NCBI RefSeq assembly: GCF_004342725.1
Contig: NZ_SMCP01000011.1
Span: 1-64,000 of the forward strand
DNA length: 64,000 nucleotides
Direction: 5' to 3'
Origin: Testudinibacter aquarius
Lineage (GTDB): Bacteria; Pseudomonadota; Gammaproteobacteria; Enterobacterales; Pasteurellaceae
The position numbers and the translations under genes were made by a program. The notes beneath the pieces were generated by a model, which saw nothing but the letters and a program-made list of their open reading frames with translations, ran no database searches and had not been told where the DNA came from. Of the stretch, positions 38,564 to 47,285 are shown in pieces (the stretch's first letter is position 1; each line of letters starts with the position of its first letter).

Positions 38564-39568
38564 TCAGTTACCCTCTTTAAAATGATCTTCCAAGCCGCCC
38601 TGACGTTTCAGCACCCAAGCCGCAACCAGCGGAGCCAAAATCGCAGACACCAACACTGCTGCAGCTATTTGCGCAGTTGCCGTTTGAACATACTGCGCCA
38701 TATTTGGATCAGCCTGCGCAACAATTTCCGGTGTAATAATTGCGTTGCCGGCAGTGGTTCCGGCAGCAAATCCTATCCCTGATTGCGTTCCTCTTTTTAA
38801 AATCACTTTATAACCGAAATAAACAAAGGCACCGGTTAACAAAGAAACGACAACACCTAAAATAATTCCCGTTGCACCACCGGTTATAATAGAATGCAAA
38901 TTGATTCCGGTGCCAAGCGCAAATGCAAAAAATGGAATAACAATCGCACCGGTCGGCTTCATAATATTGGTCCATTTAGGATCAAGATTCCCGACAACCA
39001 TACCAACCAATAACGGAATAACCGCCGCTAACATGAGCGAAAGTGGAATATCCGCCAATCCGGAAACCCCAAGAAACAGTAAAACAAAAAAAGGTCCGTC
39101 GTTAACCGCCGATGCGACGTAAGCCCCTCTATCGCGATAATCGCCATACTTACCTGTAAATGCAAGCCAGATACCGCCGTTTGAGTTAGCGACTACAGTT
39201 AATATTGCCAAAAGCGAAATTCCCATAATACCGTCCGAGCCGACAGCCAAACCGATCAGCGTAATTAATCCAGCCGGAATAATGGTTTTAAATAGCAGGA
39301 CTACTCCTGTGTGCGCCAAGACCGGTCCGGAACTACGCACGGTAATCTGCATACCCGTTGCGAAAATTAATAATGCGATCAACGGTCCAGCGGAAGATTT
39401 GAAAAGTGCGGTAGTGAATGAACCTATACCCAAAAATTCCGGAAAAAAAGTACCGATAATTGATCCCAATATAAGAGGTACAACCATCGTTCCACCCGGA
39501 ATCTTGTTCATCCAATCGTATAAAGGAACTAATGTTTGAGTTTTTGAGTCCATCTGATTAACTGGCAT
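38564..39568 (-). CDS. KdgT-family sugar-acid permease
   Basis: A 334-residue polytopic membrane protein of the 2-keto-3-deoxygluconate permease family (E. coli KdgT 327). It contains IPGGTMVVPLILGSIIGTFFP, NSNGGIWLAFTGKYGD, PFFAFALGTGINL and AAGTTAGNAIITPEIVA. In this operon it most likely imports the four-carbon acid used by the kinase and dehydrogenase encoded downstream. AAGGAG precedes the ATG. First gene of the operon. Confidence 0.85.
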   Translation of the reverse strand: MPVNQMDSKTQTLVPLYDWMNKIPGGTMVVPLILGSIIGTFFPEFLGIGSFTTALFKSSAGPLIALLIFATGMQITVRSSGPVLAHTGVVLLFKTIIPAGLITLIGLAVGSDGIMGISLLAILTVVANSNGGIWLAFTGKYGDYRDRGAYVASAVNDGPFFVLLFLGVSGLADIPLSLMLAAVIPLLVGMVVGNLDPKWTNIMKPTGAIVIPFFAFALGTGINLHSIITGGATGIILGVVVSLLTGAFVYFGYKVILKRGTQSGIGFAAGTTAGNAIITPEIVAQADPNMAQYVQTATAQIAAAVLVSAILAPLVAAWVLKRQGGLEDHFKEGN

Positions 39569-39599
39569 AACTGTCTCCTTAGTATCAAATTACGCACAA

Positions 39600-39613
39600 C
39601 TTGTACGTACAAG
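39600..39613. promoter_or_regulatory. Palindromic operator before the threonate operon
   Basis: CTTGTACGTACAAG is a perfect 14-bp palindrome between the GntR gene and kdgT-like gene, 32 bp before the latter. A -35-like TTGACA lies further upstream on the same (minus) strand, so a bound repressor would sit near the start of transcription. Confidence 0.65.
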
Positions 39614-39653
39614 ATATGATGTGGTAGAAGATTCAGATTGTCAATCAGTAAAA

Positions 39654-40364
39654 TTAAATTGTGGTTTCTAGATCAAACATAATTTTATCGCCGCGATGAT
39701 AAGTCGAAAAAACTTCGACGATGTTATTATTTTTATCAAAGGTTGTGCCTTTTAGCAGTAAAAGAGGGCTGCCGATAGGAATATTCAAGTATTCTGCAAT
39801 ATGTGATGGCGCCGCAATGGCATAAATATGGCGGGTCGAACGTTCTAGTTCAATATTGGCATCTTGCTTTAAAATCTGATGTAAAGAGGCGTGTGCTAAC
39901 TTCTCAGGGGTAAGCCAGCGTTGATATTTTGTAGGCAAATAAGTTTCGATATAAGCAATTGGCTGGGTAATATCGGAGCGGATTCGTGCTAAATACAATG
40001 CTTGCTTCTCATTCCAAAATTGATTGGCTTTATCATAATCCATTAATTCAAAAGAGATGATTTTTGTATTAACCATTGTTCCCATTTTCTCGATTTGCAT
40101 ACCCAAACCGTTTAACGACTGCACTACCCGGTGAATCCTATTAACCGGCAACACGAAGCTGCCTTTTCCCTGCGCTTTGCTGATTAAACCTTCCACCTCT
40201 AATTTAGCCAGCGCTTGACGTATCACCGAACGTGAAACACCAAACATTTTTTGCAATTCCGCTTCCGACGGGAGAAAACCATGAATCGTTTCTGATAGAA
40301 TCTCACGTTTCAGTTTTTCAATTATATTGATATACAACGGCGTTTTTTTGGTAATTATAGTCAT
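39654..40364 (-). CDS. GntR-family regulator (HutC type)
   Basis: A 236-residue GntR regulator. The winged HTH (LKREILSETIHGFLPSEAELQKMFGVSRSVIRQALAKLEVEGLISKAQGKGSFV, about 14-68) is followed by a UTRA ligand domain (ALYLARIRSD, IAYIETYLP, LLLLKGTTFD). It lies immediately upstream of the permease-kinase-dehydrogenase operon on the same strand and probably represses it at the CTTGTACGTACAAG palindrome, with the C4 acid or its phosphate as inducer. Confidence 0.85.
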   Translation of the reverse strand: MTIITKKTPLYINIIEKLKREILSETIHGFLPSEAELQKMFGVSRSVIRQALAKLEVEGLISKAQGKGSFVLPVNRIHRVVQSLNGLGMQIEKMGTMVNTKIISFELMDYDKANQFWNEKQALYLARIRSDITQPIAYIETYLPTKYQRWLTPEKLAHASLHQILKQDANIELERSTRHIYAIAAPSHIAEYLNIPIGSPLLLLKGTTFDKNNNIVEVFSTYHRGDKIMFDLETTI

Positions 40365-40468
40365 CGGAATAGCGTTTATTAAATATAGATTGCGTTTGAG
40401 TATAGCAACTCTTTCTCATTCTTCCTATAATTTACATCAATAATCACTTATCTCAGGAATCTTTCAGC

Positions 40469-40786
40469 ATGTTCGTTCGCTCCCAAATCACCTTTTTCCA
40501 ACGCTTTGAGCAAGATATTCTCAATGGCAGCAAAACCATTACCATTCGTGATCGCAGCGAAAGCCACTATCAACCACAAAGTATTGTCGATGTTTTCACC
40601 AACGAAACACAGCGTTGGTTTGCCCAAATCCGGATCTTGTCGGTCACGCCGATCACTTTCGCACAATTAAATTCACAACATGCTGCACAAGAAAATATGA
40701 CTCTGGCCCAGTTGCAAACCGTTATTCGAGAAATTTATCCGAACGAAACCGCACTTTTTGTGATTCAGTATGAGTTAATCAAATAG
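40469..40786 (+). CDS. yqfB: ASCH-domain N4-acetylcytidine amidohydrolase, YqfB family
   Basis: A 105-residue single-domain ASCH protein. TFFQRFEQDILNGSKTITIRDRSESHYQPQ carries the conserved Lys/Thr of the ASCH active site. E. coli YqfB (103 residues) hydrolyses N4-acetylcytidine. It is divergent from the GntR gene, ends in a hairpin terminator, and is probably an independent housekeeping gene. Confidence 0.88.
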   Translation: MFVRSQITFFQRFEQDILNGSKTITIRDRSESHYQPQSIVDVFTNETQRWFAQIRILSVTPITFAQLNSQHAAQENMTLAQLQTVIREIYPNETALFVIQYELIK

Positions 40787-40797
40787 AGACTTGTTCA

Positions 40798-40845
40798 TTT
40801 AGATGCCTGATATCTTCAAATTTCCTGCCTATTCGGGCATCTAAA
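40798..40845 (+). terminator. Terminator after yqfB
   Basis: TTTAGATGCCTGA (40798-40810) pairs with TCGGGCATCTAAA (40833-40845), 13 bp with one G-T pair. Confidence 0.65.
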
Positions 40846-40877
40846 ATCTAACACTCACACTTTTTTCTGTACATTTC

Positions 40878-40893
40878 AGTGATAGCAGTCACA
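40878..40893 (+). promoter_or_regulatory. CRP site upstream of the alpha-fucosidase operon
   Basis: AGTGA-TAGCAG-TCACA (40878-40893) is a near-consensus CRP site 180 bp before the fucosidase start. Confidence 0.75.
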
Positions 40894-40906
40894 AAAAACC
40901 ACCCCA

Positions 40907-40957
40907 ATCAAATAAAATACTGTTTCTATTTGATCATATTTTGAAATCTTGATTTCA
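40907..40957 (+). promoter_or_regulatory. Two inverted repeats before the alpha-fucosidase gene
   Basis: ATCAAATA (40907-40914) is inverted as TATTTGAT (40927-40934). Next to it TGAAAT-CTTG-ATTTCA (40942-40957) is a perfect 16-bp palindrome of the same form as the iolA/iolB operators at 54,705 and 54,739. Both are plausible repressor sites. The remaining gap to 41,073 is AT-rich without further clear signals. Confidence 0.55.
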
Positions 40958-41073
40958 TATTGATTATGACTTGATTGAATGGGAGCAAGCAATTGAGCAT
41001 ATTGATATGAATATTTAAAAGCTGTATATCCATATGAATTCACTATTAAATAATATTACAGTGAGGAATTATT

Positions 41074-42396
41074 ATGAAAAAATTCTATTCTGCAACTTGG
41101 GAATCCGTTAAAACCCACCCTCTGCCCGATTGGTATGATGATTATAAATTTGGTATTTTTATTCATTGGGGAATTTATTCCGTACCAGCATTTGCACCGT
41201 TGACTTGGGAGCTGGGAGAAATCGAAATTGATGAACAGTGGTTTTGTAATAATCCTTACGCAGAATGGTATTTTAATTCAATTAACGTCAAGCAAGGCCC
41301 GACTTATCAGCACCATCTTCAAACTTACGGCAAAGATTTCAGCTATCGCGATTTTCTGCCACTTTGGAAAGCCGAAAAGTGGCAGCCGGCGGAATGGGCA
41401 CAATTATTTAAGCAAGCAGGGGCAAAATATGTGGTGTTGACCACAAAACACCATGACGGTTTCTGTCTTTTCCCAAGCCGTTACACCGATTATCATTGCC
41501 TGAACTATGGTCCGAAACGTAATATTTTAGGGGAATTAAAAAGTGCGGTTGAAGCCGTCGGGTTAAAAATAGGTACCTATTATTCCGGCGTAATTGATTG
41601 GACATTTTCTTCAGCGCCAATTTTCACCGAAAGCCAAAATATGTCAAATGCCAGCCCAACTTATGCTTACGCAGACTATGCTTTCAATCAGGTATTAGAG
41701 CTAATCGACGACTATCAGCCGGCAGTATTATGGAACGATATCGGTTGGCCGAAACAGGGCGAACATATGCTGCCGAGCTTATTTTCCCACTACTATAATC
41801 AGGTGGAAGACGGCGTGGTCGATGATCGTTGGAACGGCTTATGGTGCGATTTCACCTCGAAAGAATATAAACACGGAGAAGCCTCCCGTGAGCGGAAATG
41901 GGAAATGTGTCGTGGTTTGGGACTGTCATTCGGTTATAACCAAAATGAAAGCGATGACGATTTGATTGCGGTAGAGAAATTGGTGGCGCTGTTGGTGGAA
42001 GTGGTCGCCAACAATGGTAATTTATTACTAAACGTCGGACCAAAAGCCGACGGCACAATCCCAAACGGACAAATTGAACGCCTGACCGCACTTGGCAATT
42101 GGTTAGAAGTGAACGGTGAAGGAATTTATGCCACCCGTTGCAGCTGCCGAGAATCTTATCGCCAAGCCGATTTGGATTTCCATTTCACCAAAAAAGAGAC
42201 CGACCTGTATTGCTTCGTCAGCGGGCTTCGCGCTGGTGAAACCTGTTTTTCACTACCTTGCAACACGACTGTCAGCGCTTTGAACCCGGCGGTAGAATTC
42301 TCGCAACAACGGCAAGGCGATAAAGTGGAAATCACCGTACACAACTATCAACCGGCTTGGCAAGTGTTATGTTTCAAAGTTGTCAACGGCGAATAG
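41074..42396 (+). CDS. Intracellular alpha-L-fucosidase (GH29)
   Basis: A 440-residue glycoside hydrolase family 29 enzyme without signal peptide, so cytoplasmic. The N-terminal catalytic barrel shows WYDDYKFGIFIHWGIYSVPAF, KYVVLTTKHHDGFCLFPS and the nucleophile motif VLWNDIGWP with Asp222; NGNLLLNVGPKADGTIPN is the conserved C-terminal part of the barrel, followed by a beta domain. It releases L-fucose from an imported fucosylated sugar. It is followed by a PTS EIIC gene, and L-fucose genes lie 5 kb upstream. The promoter has a CRP site and two inverted repeats. Confidence 0.92.
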   Translation: MKKFYSATWESVKTHPLPDWYDDYKFGIFIHWGIYSVPAFAPLTWELGEIEIDEQWFCNNPYAEWYFNSINVKQGPTYQHHLQTYGKDFSYRDFLPLWKAEKWQPAEWAQLFKQAGAKYVVLTTKHHDGFCLFPSRYTDYHCLNYGPKRNILGELKSAVEAVGLKIGTYYSGVIDWTFSSAPIFTESQNMSNASPTYAYADYAFNQVLELIDDYQPAVLWNDIGWPKQGEHMLPSLFSHYYNQVEDGVVDDRWNGLWCDFTSKEYKHGEASRERKWEMCRGLGLSFGYNQNESDDDLIAVEKLVALLVEVVANNGNLLLNVGPKADGTIPNGQIERLTALGNWLEVNGEGIYATRCSCRESYRQADLDFHFTKKETDLYCFVSGLRAGETCFSLPCNTTVSALNPAVEFSQQRQGDKVEITVHNYQPAWQVLCFKVVNGE

Positions 42397-42406
42397 GAGG
42401 TGCGTA

Positions 42407-43720
42407 ATGAGCCAGTTTAGCCAAAAAATGATCCGTTACATGGATAAATACGTCACCCCGACCGCACTTAAGTTAGAAAAACAGCCGCACATTTCCGCTA
42501 TCCGTGACGGGTTTATCGTGGTTCTGCCGTTCTTGATTGTCGGCAGTTTTATCATGATTTTACTGATTCCGCCCTTTGATCAAAACACCACTAATAGTTT
42601 CGGCATGGCATGGTGGCGTTTTGCCACTTGGGCAAGCGATTACGGCTGGGCATTTTTCCAAATGTCGTTCAATGCGATTTCGTTATTTACCTCCGCCAGT
42701 ATAGCCTATAACCTCGCTAAGGCTTATAAACGGGAGCCGCTACCGGCAGCGTTTTTATCAGTGATGACGTTTTTACTGATCGCTGCACCAGTAAAAGACG
42801 GTGCAATGGACATTAAATTTTTCGGCGGTATCGGGCTATTTTCTGCAATTTTCGTTGCAATTTACACCGTAGAAGTCACCCGTTTGCTGGAATATTTGAA
42901 TATTCGCATCCGTCTGCCAAAAGAAGTGCCAAGTGCGGTCGCCGAATCGCTGAATATCGTGATCCCGATTTTAGCCATGTTGGTCACCATTTTCCCGTTT
43001 TCGATTTATGTTGAACATGCGATGGGTGTCACTATTCCGCAGCTAATCATGGACTATATGGCGCCGTTGATCAAAGTCAGCGATTCGCTTGGGGCGATTA
43101 TGTTGTTTGTATTTGCTACCCACTTACTGTGGTTCTTAGGCATTAATGGATCTCTCGTATTAATGCAACTTTGGACCCCGTTCTTACTGCAAAATATGGC
43201 TGCCAATTTGGCGGCGTTACAAGCGGGTGAGCCACTTCCTTTTATTGTTACCAACTCATTTTGGGATTTTTATATCGTGCACGGTGCTTCCGGCGGGGTG
43301 ATTGCGTTGGCTTTCTTGCTGATTCGCAGCCGATCGGTGCATTTGCGTTCAATCGGCAAAATCGGGCTGGTACCGTCTTTCTTCTCTATCGGCGAACCAA
43401 TTGTTTACGGCGTACCTATGGTGGTCAATCCACTCTTTTTTATCCCATTGATTTTCGCACCGATGGCAAATGCGGTGATCGCCTATTTGATCTTGGATTT
43501 TGACTTAATTCATCGGGTCTATCTGATGGCACCGTGGACAACACCGGCACCGATCGGCGCTTATTTAGTCTCCGGCGGCGATATTTGGGCGCCGATTTTA
43601 AGTATCGGATTGATTATTCTGGATATTTTTATCTATTATCCGTTCTTTAAAGCCTATGAACGCCAATGTGTCAAACGTGAGCAGGAAAAAGATCGTGAGT
43701 TAGCCGCGCAACAAGCCTAA
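42407..43720 (+). CDS. PTS EIIC permease, lactose/cellobiose family
   Basis: A 437-residue membrane EIIC of the Lac/Cel family with ten hydrophobic segments. The signature FFSIGEPIVYGVPMVVNP (about residues 325-342) and THLLWFLGINGSLVL are typical. ATG 42407 follows AGGAGG; the longer frame starts inside the fucosidase gene. No EIIA or EIIB domain is fused or encoded nearby, so it must borrow them from another locus. Likely imports a fucosylated disaccharide for the fucosidase (inference from the operon). Confidence 0.88.
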   Translation: MSQFSQKMIRYMDKYVTPTALKLEKQPHISAIRDGFIVVLPFLIVGSFIMILLIPPFDQNTTNSFGMAWWRFATWASDYGWAFFQMSFNAISLFTSASIAYNLAKAYKREPLPAAFLSVMTFLLIAAPVKDGAMDIKFFGGIGLFSAIFVAIYTVEVTRLLEYLNIRIRLPKEVPSAVAESLNIVIPILAMLVTIFPFSIYVEHAMGVTIPQLIMDYMAPLIKVSDSLGAIMLFVFATHLLWFLGINGSLVLMQLWTPFLLQNMAANLAALQAGEPLPFIVTNSFWDFYIVHGASGGVIALAFLLIRSRSVHLRSIGKIGLVPSFFSIGEPIVYGVPMVVNPLFFIPLIFAPMANAVIAYLILDFDLIHRVYLMAPWTTPAPIGAYLVSGGDIWAPILSIGLIILDIFIYYPFFKAYERQCVKREQEKDRELAAQQA

Positions 43721-43748
43721 CCACACTTCTTTATCTGCTGTCAAACAA

Positions 43749-43786
43749 AAAGCCGCTGAATATCTGAACTGTACACCAGCGGCTTT
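43749..43786. terminator. Bidirectional terminator between EIIC and the aldo/keto reductase gene
   Basis: AAAGCCGCTG (43749-43758) pairs with CAGCGGCTTT (43777-43786), with A/T runs outside both arms, between converging genes. Confidence 0.8.
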
Positions 43787-43804
43787 CTCAGTGATTAAGA
43801 ATAA

Positions 43805-44698
43805 TTAAGGAATATCATGCCCTTGTGCGGCTTTATAGACTTCGATCCAATCTTGTTCCGTCAACCGGATCGAGAGCGCATCGACCGCTCTTTTGATGCG
43901 GCGCAGTTCGCCGGAGCCGATCACTGGGGTGATTTTTGCCGGGTGGCTGAGCAGCCAAGCATAAGCCAAGGTGTCGAGATGGGTTTCGTTAAAGCGTTGT
44001 CCAATGTCTAGCAAGACTTTGCGCACCCGCATGCCGGCAGGGTTGTCTTTGTTGAATAGTTCTCCGCCAGCCAGTGGCGACCATGCCATCGGGCGAATTC
44101 GCTTCTCCATTAAATAATCGAGCGTGCCGTCGTCAAATGGTGCCAAATGCAACGGCGACATTTCGATTTGGTTGGTCAGCAGTGGTTGGTCGAGGTAGGA
44201 CTGCAACATACTGAACTTCGACGGGGTGTAGTTGGATACGCCAAAATACCGCACTTTGCCGCTGCTGTGTAGATGTTCGAAGGCTTTCGCAACCTGCTCC
44301 GGATCCACACAAGGAGAGAGGCGGTGAATCAGCAGTACATCCAGATAATCACAGCGCATTTTGGCAATTGAACGCTCCGCTGATGCCACAATATGCTCAT
44401 AACTGTTGTCATAATAATGGCTGTTAATCGTCGGCAATTCCTGGCTGGGAAACAGAATACCGCACTTGGTGATTAGAGTAATCCCTTGGCGCAGCGATGG
44501 TTTGAGTTTTAATGCCCGTCCAAACTCTTCCTCATTGGTAAACGAGCCATAACAGGCGGCGTGGTCAAAAGTGCGGATCCCCAGCTCGATAACCTGCTCG
44601 GTCAATTGCAACAATTGCTGTGGGGTTAAATTCCATTGTTTCAAGCGCCAATAGCCGTGAACCAGACGATCCAATTGCATTTCCGTTGGGGTTTGCAT
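43805..44698 (-). CDS. ydhF: Aldo/keto reductase, YdhF family
   Basis: A 297-residue NADPH-dependent aldo/keto reductase, same length as E. coli YdhF (298). Catalytic tetrad candidates are Asp in IRTFDHAACYGSF, the following Tyr, Lys in TLITKCGI and His in LLIHRLSP. VRYFGVSNYTPSKF and PVIGSGELRRIKRAV fit the family. Natural substrate unknown. Preceded by AGGAG; stands alone with a repeat remnant upstream. Confidence 0.88.
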   Translation of the reverse strand: MQTPTEMQLDRLVHGYWRLKQWNLTPQQLLQLTEQVIELGIRTFDHAACYGSFTNEEEFGRALKLKPSLRQGITLITKCGILFPSQELPTINSHYYDNSYEHIVASAERSIAKMRCDYLDVLLIHRLSPCVDPEQVAKAFEHLHSSGKVRYFGVSNYTPSKFSMLQSYLDQPLLTNQIEMSPLHLAPFDDGTLDYLMEKRIRPMAWSPLAGGELFNKDNPAGMRVRKVLLDIGQRFNETHLDTLAYAWLLSHPAKITPVIGSGELRRIKRAVDALSIRLTEQDWIEVYKAAQGHDIP

Positions 44699-44709
44699 AG
44701 CTTCTCCTT

Positions 44710-44840
44710 TTAGGGTCTGTTGATCTTCATAGCTTGAATCATACCGTAAAACGTTAGCCGACTATAGCAATATAGCTGTTTTTTTATGCAATAATTAGGG
44801 GCTGTGGATCTTTGTTTATCATTTGAGTTATAGACCCTAA
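44710..44840. repeat. Diverged copies of the MITE-like repeat between ydhF and recQ
   Basis: TTAGGGTCTGTTGATCTT (44710-44727) equals the terminal repeat of the element at 61,676. A second block (44795-44840) matches its first 41 nt with a few changes and ends in ACCCTAA. The last bases contain the recQ stop codon. Confidence 0.6.
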
Positions 44841-46693
44841 TCAAAAACAGAAGGGGACGTTTGAGCGCTTTTTAGGGTTTTTTGATGTTCTTTAATCAAC
44901 GCTATAAACGGTTGCGCAAAGCGATCTAATTTGCGCAGCCCTACGCCGTTGATTTGTAACATTTCGGTATTGGAGGTCGGCATCAGCTGCGCCATTTCCT
45001 GCAAGGTAGCATCGTTAAACACGATATACGGCGGAATGCTCTCTTTGTCGGCAATCTGCTTGCGTAGAAAACGCAACCGGGCAAACAGGTCTTTGTCATA
45101 ATCTTTCAAGCCGGAGCTTTGCGTGCGCTGAATCACCGACATTGACAGACGTGGCGTTGCCAATGAAAGTGCGGTTTCGCCGCGCAAAATTGGGCGGGCG
45201 GCTTCAGTCAGGCGCAGTGCGGAAAACTGCATGATATTTTGTTCGATATAGCCCAAATGGATCAACTGGCGGATCACATTCATCCAATACTCTTGGCTCT
45301 GATCTTTACCGATGGCGAACACCGACAGTGTGTCGTGCCCATGCTCTTTAATCCGCTGATTCTGTAAACCGCGCAAGATTGCTACTACATAATGTGTGCC
45401 GAAATTTTGCCCGATACGGTAAATCACCGACATCACTTTTTGTGCGTCCAGCAGACCATCGTAAGATTTGGGCGGATCGAGGCAAACATCGCAGTTTTTG
45501 CACGGCGTGCTACGGTGTTCGCCAAAATAGTTCAGCAGCACTAAACGGCGACAGATTTGCGATTCGGCAAAGGCACCCATTGCCTGCAATTTATGCTGTT
45601 CAATTTGGCGCTGCGGGCTTTCCGGCTTTTCCAATAATATTTTATTCAACCACGCGTAATCGGACGGATCATATAGCAGAACCGCTTCTGCCGGCAAATC
45701 GTCACGCCCGGCACGCCCGGTTTCTTGGTAATAGGCTTCAATGCTGCGCGGCAAATCAAAGTGCAGCACAAAGCGCACGTTGGATTTGTTGATGCCCATG
45801 CCGAATGCCACCGTCGCCACCACCACTTGAATATTATCGCGCTGAAACGCCAGTTGTGTGGCTTCACGCTGCTCAATCGTCATGCCGGCATGGTAAGGCG
45901 CACAGCTGACCTTGCGCCGCTGCAGGCTTTCACACAGTTGCTCGGTTTTTTTGCGGCTGTTGCAATACACAATACCGCTCTTGCCTTTTTGCGCCAGCAC
46001 AAAACGGCACATCTGCTCGACGCCTTTGTATTTTTCAACCAAGGTATAACGGATATTGGCGCGATCAAAACTGCCTATATAGTGATAGGGTTGGCTTAGC
46101 TCGAGGTGTTGTAGAATATCTTTACGCGTGGCACTGTCGGCGGTAGCGGTCAGCGCCATCACCGGCACATTGAGGAAACTCTTTTTCAAACCACCCAGTG
46201 CGGTGTATTCCGGACGAAAATCGTGTCCCCACTGTGAGATACAGTGCGCTTCATCAATTGCAATAAAACTGACTCGACACTGACAGATAAACTGAAAAAA
46301 TGTGGTGGTCATCACTTTTTCCGGCGAAATGTACAACAGTTTTAATTCACCGTTAATCGCTTTGTTTTGCACTTGTTGCTGCTCGGCAAACGATTGGGTC
46401 GAGTTCAGATAAGCGGCTTCAACCCCGTTACTCAACAGTTGATCGACCTGATCTTTCATCAGTGAAATCAACGGCGAAATCACTAACGTCAAACCATCAA
46501 AACACAGCGCCGGCACTTGATAACACAGCGATTTGCCGCTGCCGGTCGCCATCACCACCAAGCTGTCCTGCCCGTTTAACGCCGCTTCGATAACCTGCTG
46601 CTGCCCCTGACGAAAGGCGTGATAACCAAACACTTGTTGTAACACAGCAAGTGCGGTTTGCAGGGTCGGGGCATTGGAAGGCTCTACAGACAT
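44837..46693 (-). CDS. recQ: ATP-dependent DNA helicase RecQ
   Basis: A 618-residue RecQ helicase of full length (E. coli 609). Walker [17 protein letters not shown] box [19 protein letters not shown], helicase motif [11 protein letters not shown], zinc-binding cysteines in [12 protein letters not shown] ... CKNCDVC, the winged helix and a C-terminal HRDC domain ([17 protein letters not shown]) are all present. It unwinds recombination and stalled-fork intermediates. Its start overlaps the cyaY stop by one base. The stop codon lies in the end of a repeat element, so the last residues may differ from relatives. Confidence 0.96.
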   Translation of the reverse strand: MSVEPSNAPTLQTALAVLQQVFGYHAFRQGQQQVIEAALNGQDSLVVMATGSGKSLCYQVPALCFDGLTLVISPLISLMKDQVDQLLSNGVEAAYLNSTQSFAEQQQVQNKAINGELKLLYISPEKVMTTTFFQFICQCRVSFIAIDEAHCISQWGHDFRPEYTALGGLKKSFLNVPVMALTATADSATRKDILQHLELSQPYHYIGSFDRANIRYTLVEKYKGVEQMCRFVLAQKGKSGIVYCNSRKKTEQLCESLQRRKVSCAPYHAGMTIEQREATQLAFQRDNIQVVVATVAFGMGINKSNVRFVLHFDLPRSIEAYYQETGRAGRDDLPAEAVLLYDPSDYAWLNKILLEKPESPQRQIEQHKLQAMGAFAESQICRRLVLLNYFGEHRSTPCKNCDVCLDPPKSYDGLLDAQKVMSVIYRIGQNFGTHYVVAILRGLQNQRIKEHGHDTLSVFAIGKDQSQEYWMNVIRQLIHLGYIEQNIMQFSALRLTEAARPILRGETALSLATPRLSMSVIQRTQSSGLKDYDKDLFARLRFLRKQIADKESIPPYIVFNDATLQEMAQLMPTSNTEMLQINGVGLRKLDRFAQPFIALIKEHQKTLKSAQTSPSVFD

Positions 46694-47004
46694 TAAGCCA
46701 CGGTCACCGTTTCACCGTAATACGCACTGAGCGCTTCGCTCAATAACGGAAAAAACGCTTGCTGATCAGCGGTCAGCCATTGCCCGTCGTGAAATTTGAA
46801 ATGGTAGCCGCCCAGTTTGCTTGCCAGCCACAGCTCGAGCAACGGTTCTTGTTTATTGATCACAATCTGCTGCCCGTTTTCAAAGGTGATAGAAAAAACT
46901 GAGCCGTGCGTGTCGCAATCAACGTCAACTTCTTGTTCGTCAAGTTGTTCTTCAATGTAAGACCAGGTTTGTTCAACCTGTTGGTGAAATTCTGCTACGT
47001 TCAT
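46693..47004 (-). CDS. cyaY: Frataxin-like iron protein CyaY
   Basis: A 103-residue bacterial frataxin (E. coli 106). It starts [23 protein letters not shown], followed by the acidic ridge EVDVDCD and the sheet [19 protein letters not shown] and [11 protein letters not shown]. It modulates iron supply in Fe-S cluster assembly. The start at 47004 fits the family better than the one 27 bases earlier. Overlaps recQ by one base; divergent from lptM-lysA as cyaY is from yifL in enterics. Confidence 0.93.
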   Translation of the reverse strand: MNVAEFHQQVEQTWSYIEEQLDEQEVDVDCDTHGSVFSITFENGQQIVINKQEPLLELWLASKLGGYHFKFHDGQWLTADQQAFFPLLSEALSAYYGETVTVA

Positions 47005-47136
47005 AAAATATCGGTTCTTTGCTGAATACATAGTGACGAATTATAGTGACTTTAACGCAATTGTGATAGCACAAAGCCCTAATTAATGGTAAAAATAGCC
47101 GTTATCAATAGAATTAAAAAAGATGAGGAAATCAGA

Positions 47137-47262
47137 ATGAAAAAATGCTGGTACTGCCTATTGGCAGCATCCATGTTATTGAGTATCACCGCTTGTGGCG
47201 TGAAAGGTCCACTCTATTTTCCACAGACCGAACAGCCAACACCAAGCCAAACCTCAAAATAA
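47137..47262 (+). CDS. lptM: Small lipoprotein LptM (YifL family)
   Basis: A 41-residue lipoprotein. A short hydrophobic leader ends in the lipobox SITAC with Cys20, followed by GVKGPLYFP, the hallmark of the LptM/YifL family, and a Pro/Thr/Gln-rich tail. LptM helps LptD mature in the outer membrane. GAGG lies about 9 nt before the ATG. It is divergent from cyaY and 23 bp upstream of lysA, a neighbourhood shared with other gammaproteobacteria. Confidence 0.88.
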   Translation: MKKCWYCLLAASMLLSITACGVKGPLYFPQTEQPTPSQTSK

Positions 47263-47285
47263 AATATGATAATAGAGTGAAATAT

